Shown: positions 1 to 11,959 of the stretch, piece by piece | How the letters are laid out: the number at the start of each line of letters is the position of its first letter | Numbering within the stretch: position 1 is the first letter of the stretch | Source: Apus apus | Taxonomy: Eukaryota; Chordata; Aves; Apodiformes; Apodidae | DNA length: 64,000 nucleotides | NCBI RefSeq assembly: GCF_020740795.1 | Contig: NC_067302.1 | Coordinates: 186,001-250,000, forward strand | Reading direction: 5' to 3' | Notes under the pieces: generated by a model | Told to the model about the DNA's origin: nothing | The model's input: only the letters and a program-made list of their open reading frames with translations | The model's database searches: none | Program-made: the position numbers and the translations under genes

Positions 1-849
1 GAATTTATGAGGAAGGCTGACATCTAGACTGGCCTTTCCTCAGTGATGAGAATGGGGCTGTTCTTGCACTGATATACTCAGAATTTGCAGTTTCTCATGC
101 AAATATTGTCTGATTTCAGAAAATAACAAGCAAAAAATAGCAACAGGAAGGTTTTGCAGAAAGAATTATTATGTTTTAAGCACCTGTTTTCTCATGTAAC
201 GTTACACATTTTCTCTACACCAGTTGTCTAGACCCTGTCCAGCCACACTTCAGAGAAACTCATTGTGTCCCTGTGTCCAAATAATTTCATGACCCTTCAG
301 TCTGTTCATTAGGGCTTTAAGTTCTGATAATGTGGGACCTACACCTAGATCTTTCTTACTAGTATGTGACCAAATGTACCATGCTCATGGACCTCAGGTA
401 CTGTTAGTGCAGTTATGTATCATCAGCTCCAGGACCTCTGGAAATTGTTTCCATTTACTACTTCCATGTTCCAGACCCAGCTCACAGCTTTCCACTCTCA
501 CGTAAGCTTTGGATATATTGTCAAGGGCAGCTGCTCCAAAGCAGCGTGAAGCTGCAGTGGAGCTGTAATGAACAAGTGGTCATCGCCCCACAGAAGAGGA
601 CCTAGCTAAGGTTTGCACTCTGCAGAAAGCATCTCCAGAAGGAATGTGATGACCCAAATGGAGCTCCCACTCACACACATGGCTGTGCAGCTCTGGCTAC
701 AGGGCTGCCTAAGCCTGACACGGGTACTGAAGAGCAGCAGGGATGACACCTGTGGTGTGACCAGGGGAATGACCTGCTCCCCTCGTGGCAGAGCTGAAAG
801 AGGAAAGTGAAAGGTTAAGGAGTAGTGGTGAGTGTGAGAGGGTGATAGG
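1..849. other. Intergenic, nothing recognised
   Basis: No repeat family, exon with splice signals or RNA gene is recognisable here. Short open frames on both strands around 600-900 show no family motif and look like chance. The right end may run into the CR1 ORF1 remnant that I can follow from about 855. Confidence 0.4.
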
Positions 850-854
850 TCAGT

Positions 855-1695
855 GGAGCCATGTCCTACCATCCCTGAGGCAAAGGCAGCAGATGGAAGC
901 TCCACAAGATGCAGAGGATCCCCTACTCTCTTGACACCAAGCAGATGGAGGGGACCTGCGAGATGGGGGAATAGGAACAGGTCCCTGCTCAGGGCAGCAG
1001 GCAGATGCCCACCCAGCCTCCCTCACCTTCCCAGGTGCCCTCACACTGGAGATATGGGGCTCTGGCACATGAGGGCCCAGCAGATGAGGATGTATATGGA
1101 AACCCATCCAGGGCCACGGCAGTCAGCCCCACTTCTTATGACTGCTTCTGTTGAGGAAAAAAGGAGGGTAATTGTAGGAGATTCCTTTCTGAGGGGAACA
1201 GAGGGCCCAATTTGCTGACCAGCCCCATCCCACAGGGAAGTCTCCTGTCTCCCTGGGGCCCAGGTTAGAGATACTAGTAGGAAACTCCCTGGTCTGGTGC
1301 AGCTCTCTGGTTACTGCCTGCCATTGGTTCTGCCGATGGCCAGTGATGAGGTGGAGAAAACTAAAAGCAATCAAAAAGGACTTACAGGCAGTGGGGCAAT
1401 TGGTTGAAGGATCAGGAGCACAGTGGCAGGAAGAATACTGAAAGGAATGGAAAATACATGTCATTAACACATGGCTCAGACGCTGGTGCCAGTTTTGGTT
1501 ATTTTGGACCATGGGGAGGTTTACATGGCCCTGGGCCAGCTAGTGATAAATGGAGTTCAGCTGTCTCCAAGGGGGAAAGAATTCTAACTCATGAGTTGGT
1601 GGAGTTAATCAGGAGGGCCTTAAATGAGGTTTGAAGGGGGACGGGTATAAAAACAGGGCCATTAGAGATGAGCCCAGGGGTGGCATGTCAATGTT
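855..1695 (+). mobile_element. CR1 LINE ORF1 remnant with SGNH-esterase motif
   Basis: This is a decayed piece of the first open reading frame of a CR1 LINE. Seen: a frame over 853-1218 ends in the residues VIVGDSFLRGTEGPIC, which match the GDS nucleophile block of the CR1 ORF1 esterase (SGNH hydrolase-like) domain. A second frame at 1404-1634 ends in LTHELVELIRRALNEV, which matches the ORF1 C-terminus. The bases just after it (about 1635-1685) also resemble the CR1 inter-ORF segment. Stops and frame changes between the two blocks show it is dead. Family knowledge: ORF1 of avian CR1 carries this esterase. The boundaries are approximate, and the 5' limit may lie up to 250 bases further left. 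Confidence 0.8.
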
Positions 1696-2920
1696 GGTGT
1701 GAAATTGATAGCCTGCTGTCTCTTGGAGCCAGAAGTTTGCATCTCTCATTAAATTGTTGGTCCCCATCAATGGAGTGTTAATTACACTGTTCCATGAAAT
1801 GACTTCTGCTTGCTGGTACTGTTCTCTTCACTAGACTGTATCACTGCACCCCAAGACTTTAAGGCTATTTCAGTTGAATTAGGGTAGATTACCTGATTTT
1901 TATACTTTATGCTCAAAATAGAGATATCTTTGCCAGCCCAGCCAGGATGACAAAGTATCTTTTCCATGCAGGGGTTCTTCTCTTTAAGAAGTTCCTGGCT
2001 GGACTTACCCTGTTTGTGGAGAGGTCCTAGGTACATCTTTCTGCAGAGACCATCTGTTTAGATAATCACCTGTTAGAGATTGCAGTTATCTGAGTGTAGT
2101 CCCTGGCTGTAAACACCTCATGGCAGGGCACTGTAGCCCCTGCTTGTGGTGCTCAGTGTGTCCATCCTTTCACAGCTTCAGCAGCATTCTGTCTTCAGAC
2201 CTGCACTAAATGCTGCTCCTCTGCTTGAGCACCTGGTAATCGGTGCAATATTTTTGGCAATAGTGAAATTACCGTTTGCTTTGCTTCCAAGCCACTCCTG
2301 GGTAGCTGCACCTCTGTGTGTTTGAAGTTACCCAAGGTTAGAACAGATGTGGCCAACAGACACCTGGAAATGGAAATTACTTCCCTAGGAGCTGTATGAC
2401 AGAGGTACTCCACATGCTCAGTATTATCCCTCTTACTCCTCAGAGTCTCACATACTAATTTATTTATTTATTTCCAGTTTTTTGGTTAAGCCCTTGTGGC
2501 CGTGGCTGAACACATGGGGAGGTTCAGGTCGTAGCAATGATCCACTGTTATAGGGCAGAAATGTCTCCAATGTCAAGTTCTTAGGCAGTGTTAGAACTGA
2601 TGTTTGGACAACACGCTCCTGGTTTTAATCACTTTTCCTCACTCACAGAATATATTCTCACTTCTGAATAACGTAAAGCTTGTCAAGCTGTTCAGTTTGA
2701 AGGCTTTTTCTGTATTCACTGAGAATGCTTAAAGCTTGGTGGTCTCAGGTTAGTGTGCAAAAAATAGGAATCCACCTACTACTGTGTGTCAGACACTGAG
2801 TTCTGTTCAGCAGCAGAAGATAACTTTAGCTGTTGATGGTGGAGGATGTAGTTTACAACTGAGCATGACTGGACTACACCATGTACTGCATTTGCCTTCA
2901 TGAAACTTTTACATGGGCCT
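1696..2920. other. Intergenic, no gene seen
   Basis: Mostly unique-looking AT-rich sequence. A short TTTA-type run lies around 2458-2475. No exon, RNA gene or repeat family could be assigned. Confidence 0.4.
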
Positions 2921-3220
2921 TAGGAAGGAAGGGACAACCTCTTGTCACTTGTGCCCTGTGACAGGATGAGGGGCAATGGATTCAAACTGGAGACCAGGAA
3001 GTTCCAGCTCAACATAAGAACTTCTTTCCTCTGAGGGTGACAGAGCCCTGGGACAGGCTGCCCAGAGAGGTTGTGGAGTCTCCTTCTCTGGAGACTTTCA
3101 AGACCTGTCTGGATGCCTTTCTGAATGACCTGCCCTAGTTTTGGTCCTGCTCTGGCAGGGGGTTGGACTCGATGATCTTTGGAGGCCCCTTCCAACCCCC
3201 AACATTCTGTGATTCTATGA
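2921..3220 (+). mobile_element. CR1 LINE 3' end, 5'-truncated
   Basis: Seen: the typical CR1 3' block, with the coding stretch for the C-terminal ORF2 residues ([16 protein letters not shown] reading around 3050-3090), then the conserved GATGATCTTTGG and CCTTCCAACC motifs. It ends in ATTCTGTGATTCTATGATG, the short terminal repeat of avian CR1. Orientation is given by this tail at the right end. It is severely 5'-truncated, as most CR1 copies are. Confidence 0.93.
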
Positions 3221-3875
3221 TGTCCTGCCTGGTGTTCCACATCAGCCCAAAGGGGCCAGAGATCTCCCTGTCTCCTCAGCACTCTGCAGTTTGCTCCTCC
3301 ATGCAGCTTGGTTTGGGTCAGCACAAGAAGGAAAATGCTTTTTAAGTGGATAAGGTTTTAGGAAATTATTGACCTAGGCTTCAGGGTGTTCTGTTGGGTA
3401 CAATCCACCCAGGATCAGAGTGTGAAGAGTTTGGACACTCTGCCTGTTTTCAGAAGGAGCTGAGATAATGCAGCTTTTGAGGAAAACAAGATTCCCATTT
3501 ACTGGCAACTCATCACAGTTTTGGAAAGGAGACAGGATAGACAAGCTGAAGGGAGGTCCTGGAATTTGTCCTGGGATGGGAAGGGCTGCATTTGGTAAGA
3601 ATTTGGAGACCTGAAGGCACCTGGAGAAAAATCCAGCTGAGAACACTGAGCTGGCACATAGATTTCATGAAGGAACCAGCAAGGGGTGATCATGTCTTAG
3701 CCTTCAGCTTTCTCTGTTTGTCATGGTCAGCTGACTTGCCTTCATTTCATTGTTTACCCTTTATAATCCCATTTTTGTTACAGACATCATAGGAGCGTCC
3801 CGCATGGGAGCTTGAGGTTAATGGCTTCAACTTGATGATTAATGCAGGCCTAGTTCTGTCATTGCAAGGGGGGGA
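3221..3875. other. Unassigned; possible decayed provirus interior
   Basis: No CR1 similarity and no gene seen. The last bases (about 3867-3875) form a purine run, AAGGGGGGGA, directly before a TG. This is the position and composition of a retroviral polypurine tract, so the preceding few hundred bases could be a degraded 3' end of an endogenous retrovirus. No retroviral protein motif is readable, so this is an inference. Confidence 0.3.
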
Positions 3876-5054
3876 TGTTGGTTTATTCTCCAGGGCACAA
3901 GAACTGGGGTGACGAACAGAGGCTTTGCCCTTGGTGCACCAGAGGAATAAGGGCAGAGCTGGGCCCCTGTCTGGCCAGTAAGAGTTCACGTCAAACACCT
4001 TCACTGACACCTTTGGGGCTTCCTGTGCCAAAGGAAACAGCTTGTACTCCCAGTAACAAGGTGGTTTGTAAAGAAGATAAGGGGAGCCCTTGAGGGGTGC
4101 CTGATAAGGGAGTGTGGGAAACTGTTCTTTTCTTCCCCACATAAGTCTAAACAAAATGTCTTTTCAGCCAGCGAAGGCCTCTCCTGATTATCCCCAGCTA
4201 AGGGACTAAACCAGACTTGCTTCTCAAGGACAACTGAACCCAAAACAACAGCTGTGGCCCGGGACAGAAAGGATGGGCGACAAGCCACCCTGTGCCCCTG
4301 GCAGTCACCGCCCTAACGTGGGGCTGATGGACGCTCGTTGGCTCTGGACAGTGACACTGACTGGACAGGTGGGTCAGGGGGTATCAAAGGGGCGAGGGCA
4401 GCAGGTGGGCCCTTCCCTCCTCCCTGAGGCCCGTTCGGACGCTTTCTGCGTGGGACACCCCCCTGCTGCGGACACTGGTGCTGGGACCCTGCCTGCCTGC
4501 CTGCCCCGGGTCCAGCCTGAGCCTCAGCGCCGAGCGTGCCGGGGTCCCGAGCCCTGGGGTCGGGGCCGGAGCCCCCCCCCCCCCCCCCCCCCCCCCCCAC
4601 ATATTCCTTTCCTCTCGCACACACAGCGCGACCTCTTGAGGACCGGCGTCAGGCTTCCTTCCCTCCTCCCTTTGGTCCTTAACCCTCTCCCTCAAAAGCT
4701 CAGGACCTCTTGCATTGCCTCCCTAAAGGACACTTTCTCACTACACACATATTGATATCCCTGGTAGCCATTCACACCTGCATTGTCCCTGAACATCATC
4801 CCTCGGTTTGTGTTAACCCTTAATAAACTGATCAGTTTGTGGAGCAAACCTTGGCTTCAGAGGCAATTTCTGAGCGTGGTGGGGTGGGGGTGCTTTCTAA
4901 CTCCCCCCCTGAAATACGGCCCCGCGGCGGCCGTTCCTCCGTGAGAGGCAGCGCCGCGTGTGACCCTCGGGCTCATTCACAAACCCCTCCACATTGAGAG
5001 GGGGAGTCGCAAAAGCACCTGACAGCCGGGAGCCCCCGGTACCGGCTCGCGACA
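3876..5054 (+). mobile_element. Candidate endogenous-retrovirus LTR with poly-C run
   Basis: Seen: the block starts TGTTGG right after a purine run and can be ended at CTCGCGACA (5054). The four bases GGGA precede the start (3872-3875) and also follow the end (5055-5058), which would fit a 4-base target duplication. An AATAAA poly(A) signal lies at about 4822, followed by a GC- and CpG-rich section resembling R/U5. A run of 27 C lies inside. No primer-binding site follows, so it would be a solo LTR or the 3' LTR of a decayed copy. The family is not recognised. A GC-rich non-viral segment is the main alternative. Confidence 0.42.
4572..4598. repeat. Poly-C homopolymer, 27 bases
   Basis: An uninterrupted run of 27 C within a GC-rich stretch. 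The true length may differ because such runs are hard to sequence. Confidence 0.95.
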
Positions 5055-5058
5055 GGGA

Positions 5059-5499
5059 GTATGGCTGAGGATGAAAGATGGTATTTGTCTGGCTCCAGAG
5101 AGACAGTTTGGTTGTGGCCATCAGGGGGCTAGAGGGAAATGTTTGCCCTCATGTTTGTGGTGTCGGGAGATGATGGGGTCATGGTGTGTGAATAGGAGCC
5201 ACCTGAGGCATCTTGGCATTGGAGTCCTAGGAGAGGCTTGGAACTGATCTCATGCAGACTAGTCCAGGGAAGCCTTGAACCAAGCTGGGGGATTCTCCTC
5301 CCAGCTGAGCTCTGCAATGGCAAAACCTCAGTCTCAGCCTCCTGTTTGTTAATATATTTTTTCTTGACTTAGCTGCATTCTTGTTTGTCACACAGCTACT
5401 TCATCAGGAGGGTGCCCTGCACCCTGCTTCCCTCTTGTTTTACCCTGGTCTTCTGAGGCCTGACAGATGTCAGTTGAAATTCTCAGCAAGCTGAGGAGA
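5059..5499. other. Intergenic, nothing recognised
   Basis: No exon, RNA gene or repeat family seen before the CR1 piece that starts near 5500. Confidence 0.4.
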
Positions 5500-6284
5500 A
5501 TAGGCTTGAGAAATGGGCTGGTGCAAACTGCATGAAGTTCAACAAGGCCAAGTGCAAGGTCCTGCACCTGGGTCAGGGCAATCCCAGGCACAAATACAGG
5601 CTGGGTGGAGAAGTGATTTGAAACAGGCCTCAGGAGAAGGACCTGGGGGTGATGGTGGATGAGAAGCTGAATGTGAGCCAGCACCATGCACTGGAGCCCA
5701 GAAAACCAACCATGTCCTGGGCTGTGTCAAAAGAAGTGTGGCCAGCAGGTCAAGGGAGGTGATTCTGCCCCTCTACTCAGCTCTCATGATACCCAACCTG
5801 CAGTGCTGTGTCCAGTTCTGGAGCCCCCAACATAAGAATGAAATGGAGCTCATGGAATGAGTCCAGAGGAGGCAGTGGAGATAATCCAAGGGCTGGAGCA
5901 GCTCTGCTCTGGGAACAGGCTGGGAGAGTAGGGGTGTTCAGCCTGGAGGAGAGAAGGCTCCAGGGAGACCTTAGAGCAGCTTCCAGTGCCTGAAGGGGCT
6001 CCAGGAAAGCTGGGGAGGAGCTTGTTACAAGGGCTTGTAGTGAAAGGCCAAAGGGTAATGGTTTTAAACAGAAAGAGGAGAGACTGAGATTAGAGATCAG
6101 GAGGATATTCTTTAGTGTGAGGGTGGTGAGACCCTGGCCCAGGCTGCCCAGGGAAGCTGTGGCTGCCCCAACCCTGGCAGTGTTGAAGGGCAGGTTGGAT
6201 GGGGCTTGGAGCAGCCTGGGCTGGTGGGAGGCCTGATGATCTTAAAGGTCCCTTCCAACCCAAACCATTCTATGATGCTATGAA
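5500..6284 (+). mobile_element. CR1 LINE, ORF2 C-terminus plus 3' end
   Basis: Seen: decayed coding for the CR1 ORF2 region after the polymerase active site ([17 protein letters not shown] text at about 5530-5575). Then comes the block equivalent to GAGAGAGCTGGGGTTGTTCAGC (near 5930), the 3' block with CTTCCAACC, and a tail TTCTATGATGCTATGAATG. Many stops and indels make it non-functional. The tail at the right end gives plus orientation. Confidence 0.92.
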
Positions 6285-6389
6285 TGAGAGAAGACCTGCC
6301 CTTTCCTGTGGTGTCTAGTTCACAAAGTCCCAGACACAAAATACACCTGCTTTATCTGGTGGTGTTTTTGAAGGACAACATCCTGGAGG

Positions 6390-8143
6390 GAAGAGGAGCC
6401 CATGAAAGCTGGCTGATATTTAAGGTCCATCTTCCAGGGCCAAGAGCATTGCATCCCAACTAAGAGGAAGTCAGGTGTGGATGAGCAAGCAGCTCCTAGA
6501 AAAGCTCATACTTAAGAAGGAAGCCTACAGGGGGTGGAAGGTAGGGCAGATACCCTGGGAGGATTGCAGAGACGCTGTCCGAGCAGCCAGGGTCACGTCA
6601 GGAGAGCCAAATCCCAGATAGAAATAAATCTCACCAGGGATGCAAAGAAGAATAAGAAAATATTTTATAGGTGTGTTGGGGAAAAAAAGGCAGCCAAGGA
6701 AAATGCAGGCCCTTTCCTGAAGGAAATAGGACCTGGCTACACAGGATATTGAGAAGGCTGAGGTTCTCTAGGACATCTTTGCATCAGTCTTCACTGGCAA
6801 GTGATGCAGCCTCATTGCAAAGGTCACAGCAGGTGAAAGCAGAGGCTGGGAGAATGAAGCACCCCCCACTGTAGGAGAGGAACTGGTGCACAAGTCTATG
6901 GGACCTGGTAGGGTCCATCCACAGGTCCAGGGGAGCTGGTAGATAGTTGCTGAGCCTATGCCCATCGTATTTGAGAGAACATGGTGGTCTGGAGGAGATT
7001 CCCACCTATTGGAAAAAAGGTCCCACAGCCCCTGTTTTTAAAAAGGGCAAAAAGGAAGACCCAGGGAACTCCAGGCTGGTCAGTCTCACCTCTGTGCCTG
7101 GCAAGGTCATGGAGCAGATCCTCCTGGGAAGTCTGCTAAGGCACATGGAAAATAAGGAGGTGATTGGTGACAGCCAACATGGCTTCACTAAGGGCAAGTC
7201 ATGCCTGACCCATCTGGTGACCTTCTACACCAAGGCTACAGAGATGGTGGATGGTGGCAGAGCAGCTGATGTCATCTACCTGGAATGGTGCAAGGGGTTT
7301 GACACTGTCCCACATGACATCCTGGTCTGCAAACTGGCAAGGCATGGATTTGACAGATGGATCACTCAGTGGATAAGAGATTGGCTGGATGGCCCCACCC
7401 AGAGTTGTGGTCAGTGGCTCCATGTCCAAATGGAGGCAGGTGATGAGTGGTGTCCCTCAGGGGTCAGTACTGGGACCAGGGCTGTTCAACACCTTTGTTG
7501 GAGACATGGACAGTGGGACTGAGTGTGTCCTCAGCAGGTTTGCTGGTGACCCCAGGCTGTGCAGGGTGGCTGGCACCCTAGAGGGAAGGGATCCGTCCAG
7601 AGGGAGCTGGACAGGCTGGAGAGGTGGCCAATGCCAGGCTCCTGAGGTTCAACAAGGCCAAGTGCAGGGTCCTGCCCCTGGGTCAGCACAACCCCAGGCA
7701 CAGATCCAGGCTGGGGGGAGAATGGCTGGAGAGCAGCCCTGAGGAGGAGGATGTGGGGTGGGAGGAGATGAGAAGCTGGACATGAGCCACCAGTGTGTGC
7801 TGGAGCCCAGAGGCCAATTGTGTCCTGGGCTGCATCCAAAGAAGTGTGGCCAGCAGGGCCAGGGGGGATCCTGCCCCTCTGCTCTGCTCTGGTCAGACCC
7901 CACCTGGAGTAATTTGTCCAGCTCTGGAGCCCTCAGCACAGGAGAGACATGGAGCTGTTGGAGAGGGGCCAGAGAAGAGAAGATGATCCAAGGGCTGGAG
8001 CAGCTCTGCTCTGGAGACAGGCTGTGTTGGGGTGTTCAGCCTGGAGAAGAGAAGGCTCTGCTTTGTGCAGCCTGGTCTAGTGGGAGATGTCCCTGACACT
8101 CTTTAAGGTCCCTTCCAACCTAACCCATTCTATGATACTATAA
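6390..8143 (+). mobile_element. CR1 LINE, longer copy with most of the RT region
   Basis: This is the longest CR1 piece in the intergenic part. Seen: linker sequence upstream of the reverse transcriptase (about 6390-6900), then a 191-residue open frame at 6947-7522. That frame carries the RT fingers and palm text PVFKKGKKEDPGN, QHGFTKGKSCLTHL and FDTVPHDILV. The YLDFSKAFD-type motif has decayed to YLEWCKGFD. The catalytic FADD block reads FAGD near 7540-7552 in another frame, so the polymerase is inactive. The CR1 3' block follows and ends TTCTATGATACTATAA. Frame shifts split the RT into at least two frames. Confidence 0.93.
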
Positions 8144-9190
8144 GCTCACCAGGCAGCTGATGGACAACAGGCTGCTGGTGGGAACATGAATAGCTGGGCA
8201 GTGTCCCCTGGGCCAGTGACAAGGGAGGCTGTAGGCAGAAGGCTCCCAGAGATCAGTGGGGCTGGTCCTGAGCCAGGGGGACACTCCCTACCTGGCTACA
8301 AGGGTAGTGGGCATTAGGACTGTTTTCCTGCTGAGGGGGTGGTGAGCAGATCAGTTTGCCAGGTCAGGAAACACAGTTAATTGGAGCTGTCAGCTTAGGT
8401 AAATCCTGCTTTGGATGTGATGCCAGGAGTGTAAGACACTCCATAGACCTCTGTGAGTGGCTGATCAGGAACTCACAGGAGGATCAATGCTTGGTCTGGG
8501 CGTGGGCAGTACACATCATCTGGCTCCAAATCTTGCCAATAAAAATATTCTCACAGGTATGACTGAAGCAGAAATGTTCACAGCTGGAGTTATACGAGAG
8601 TACACTTGTTTGTAGGCAACATGAAGACTAAATCCCACCAAAGCAGATAGATGTGACTTACAAAAAAAGACCAAAGAAGGAAAAAAAAAAAAAAAAAAGG
8701 TTTCAGAAAAGGAGTGAAGTCTCATGGCTAATTGTACCTGCATATTGCAAAAAGTTAGGAACTGTGACATAGCCTTTGTGACCTATACTGACCTCTGTAT
8801 CCTCCAGCTGCTTCCAGGACAAGCCAACAGATTTTGGTTCCATTACCATCTAAACTGGCTGAAGGAATGAGATCTAATGGAGCAGTGGCTCATTTCCCTC
8901 TGTAAGGCCCTTCCTCCAACCTGCTCTCAGCAATGCCAAGTACAGGTCATCCAACCTAAGTGTAGTGTGGTTGTGTTCAACAATTTCCCATGTGTGTATG
9001 AACTGTCCTTGCCTTAAATACAGCCCAGGAATGGATATATGGGATCTGCCTGGACACAGGCAAAGAACTAAGAACAAGGGAGTCAGACTCAGCACTAACA
9101 CACAGTGGTGCAGGATGGAGCTGCCTCAGCACTTCTCCGAGGGGCATCAGCACCTCTGAGTAATAGACACTGTGCAGATTCAGCCAGAGA
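8144..9190. other. Intergenic spacer beyond the LUZP1 3' end
   Basis: No gene or repeat family recognised. An 18-A run lies at 8681-8698. In mammals KDM1A lies tail-to-tail beyond LUZP1, but none of its exons is visible here. Confidence 0.4.
8681..8698. repeat. Poly-A homopolymer, 18 bases
   Basis: Uninterrupted A run with no recognisable retrocopy upstream. Confidence 0.9.
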
Positions 9191-9234
9191 TACGAAGACC
9201 ACAACACAAGCGTGTACAAAGAGAAGTTTTTATT
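9191..9234 (-). terminator. LUZP1 distal poly(A) site (predicted)
   Basis: On the minus strand AATAAA (9234-9229) is followed after about 17-25 bases by a GU-rich element, CTTGTGTTGTGG (about 9210-9195). This is the layout of a vertebrate cleavage and polyadenylation site. It is the furthest good signal I see downstream of the LUZP1 stop, before CR1-rich intergenic DNA. Cleavage would fall near 9205-9215. Confidence 0.6.
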
Positions 9235-9538
9235 GGTTATATACTGGAGAGCTGACAGTGTTCAAGTCAGGAGAGACATGCAGATAAAGTGTGTGTTTAC
9301 ATTTGGCATGCAGGCTAAGAGCACTGTGTAACTGGAAGGAAGTGAGCACCATCTGAACCCACTGCATGGGCAGCATGGGGAGGAAAGAGTTGGCTTCCCT
9401 CTTCTGAGCATGCTGAAACATGGAGAGTTTTGAGAGAGTGATGATGGTTCGATTGGCACAAATAGTTTTAGGGAAATAGGCAATACTGTAACCCTGGAAA
9501 ATTTGCTTAACTTCAATGAGTCTGTGATTACAAAAAGA

Positions 9539-9544
9539 TTTATT
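9539..9544 (-). terminator. LUZP1 proximal poly(A) signal (predicted)
   Basis: On the minus strand AATAAA is followed by CTTTTTGTAATC, a U-rich downstream stretch. It lies about 310 bases before the distal signal and could give a slightly shorter 3' UTR. Confidence 0.45.
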
Positions 9545-10382
9545 GCATTACTTGTCTTCTAACTAAGCTGGCCCAGCCCAAATATATGTCTGCAAATACA
9601 AAAAAATAGATGTATTATCTTAAAATACATTCCATGCAGCCTGGAGTGCTGCCTCTCCAAGGCAGGAGCCTGCACTGCATGCTGGGCAGCCCAAGGAGAT
9701 GATCCTTTGGGTCCTTAGGTTACTGACCATCTGAGGCATCTGCAAAGAATGGCTTCATGGTTCCTCACATACAGAGCAGCCCCTGGGAGGCTGGCCTTGG
9801 AGCAATGCTTTAACCACGCTGGTGATGTGCAAGGGTGGCAGAGATGAGGTCTACTAGATTAGAGATGACACCAATATAACTATTGCTTTGATCTGTAGCT
9901 AGGAGATTGCCCTTGTCAAGGGTCTCTTGAAGCACCAAGGTGTATCACCCTGCCCTGTGCTTCCTGCTCTTTTCCCTTCCTGGAGGTACCATCTGCAGGA
10001 CTGCGGGGCTCCTCTGTGTCCACTGAGCTGCAGTGTGACAGTGCACAGCCCTGGGTGCACTGGGGGGCTGTCACCCCTCCGTGCCACCCGAGCAGCTGGA
10101 AGTCACTCTGTGCACTGCGGAGCTACCTCTGGACACAAGGATGTTGCTCCATGAAGCTGCTGGCTCCTCAGGCTGGTGCCAGCCACTCTGGGGAAAGCCA
10201 CTGGCTCTCCTGAAGGGACCCTGGGACAAGTGAGCACTCCTACACTTCCTCTGTACAGCAAATACATTTACAACTTTGGAGTTACCCGAGTGCTTGATGC
10301 AGCCTCATGGCACCATCAGGCCTTCTGAAAAGCCTGTTACATTTATATGCTAAAATTACAAATACTTCTTCAGTGATGGCAA

Positions 10383-10390
10383 TATTTACA
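10383..10390 (-). promoter_or_regulatory. Pumilio-type motif in the 3' UTR
   Basis: The minus strand reads TGTAAATA, the core recognised by PUM proteins in mRNA. A single 8-base match in 6 kb can arise by chance. Confidence 0.25.
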
Positions 10391-11959
10391 CATATACTCT
10401 ATTTTACAGCTCTTCAAAAAAAGTGTGCAATTTGAGTAAAACACATTGTGTTTCCTGAAGTCATTGCTATAAGTTTAATAATACAATCAGCTCCTATTGC
10501 ACTCATGATTAGAGGGCATGGCCCCTTTCCATTTGAAGGAGAGTTTACTTTCTCAGCTTTAATCTTGGTTGTGGTCAAAACAACCCAGTGTACAGTTACT
10601 GAGTGACATCTGTGTTCATTATTTATAAGCAGTGAGACTGAGTCTAGAGCAAGAGTTCAAGGCATGTGCTGTAGAATATTGAACAAGTGAGGCAACTGGA
10701 GATAATCATCACCTGTGGGAAGCACCTGAGGAGAGCATACAATGCCAGAAGAGCTGCATTGCTGGGTCAGCAGCTGTTCCTCCTGCTGCAAGCTGTGAGC
10801 TGGCCAAGCAGCAGGGTGAGGGCATCTAGTTGCCTGTGCCTAAGGGAAAGCCTGGTCCTGGCTGGCAGAAGGGGAAAACAATCAGTTATTGCTGCTGGTG
10901 GTTCTTCCCACACACACTTCAGACATGGAGTTGCCTTACTGGGGTGCACTGTGGGGTGGAAAAGCCGACAGGTAAGGCAGAGTTTTGTGGGCAGGTACAG
11001 GGAAGTCTGTGTTAACCCAGCATGTCATGTTGTAGGGATGCAGAGCCTTCCTGGCCAGGACTGAAACCAGTTCCTTTGGAAGTTGCTTTGGAAGCACCAT
11101 GCTAAGCTGGATCCATGCCAAGAGTGTGAGAAGGAGAGGGCTGGGGGCTGTGTATAGCATTCAAGTGTCCTGCAGGAGGTGAAACACTGTCTGCAGCAAG
11201 ATGCAGGCTCATCACTGAGAGGAAAGCCACAAAGTCACTGCTCAAAGTGAGTCTTGTCCTCTTCAGTGGGGATGTGCTGTCCAGCTGTTTGTAAAACCCA
11301 GGGGCAAGTCCTGGGCAGCAGTGACCCGGGTGGGCGAGCGTGCTGAGACTGAACTGCAGTGCCAAGCAGGGCACCAGCAGCTCTTCTTCCATCTGACTGT
11401 AACTGGGTGTGTATCTAATATTATATTGGAGAGCTGCTTAGCAGCAGGTTTGGAAATGTAAAAGGAGGTAAATAATTACTGTGATGGCTGAAGAGTCAGA
11501 CAGAGACCAAGCTGGGAAGGCCCAGGTTCTGCAACCAGGTACTGCAGGAGGCAGGTGGGTTGCTGGCCAGAGCAGCTGCACTGGCTTGGAGGGGTTTCTG
11601 CAGCAGCATCTCCCATGCAACAGATGGAAGAGGATCTGAGGCAGCATAATTGAAAGGAAATGTCTTCTTTAACAGGAAAATAAAGGACAAAGAGTCCGAA
11701 CGTAGCATCCTGAGGCTGGCAGAGGCTAGGAAGCCAACCCTGTGAGAGCACTGCTGAGATGTGGCACTTCTGGTCACACTGCAGGTCTGGTCACCAGCAG
11801 GGGAAGCCCGCAAGGGCGCTCAGGGAGGCAGGGGAAGCTGATGTGGTTCAAGCAGTCGATCTCAGAAATGTCTTTTTGTGTGGTGGTGATCGTGCCATAC
11901 AGTTAATCTCTGATCAAAGCAGGGTGCTCAGGGTGGATTCTGCAATTTCACAGACTCAT

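Noticed and set aside
4273..4755. Plus- and minus-strand frames across the poly-C block
   Set aside because: They contain poly-Pro or poly-Gly from the C run and have no family similarity. The segment is better read as a possible LTR.
6947..7522. 191-codon frame as a host gene
   Set aside because: The text is CR1 reverse transcriptase, with a decayed active site.
1..9190. KDM1A exons expected beyond LUZP1 by mammalian synteny
   Set aside because: No frame resembles the KDM1A amine oxidase or C-terminus. It is probably further left, outside the window.
10687..11064. 125-codon plus-strand frame
   Set aside because: It lies antisense in the predicted LUZP1 3' UTR, without a recognisable domain or splice context.
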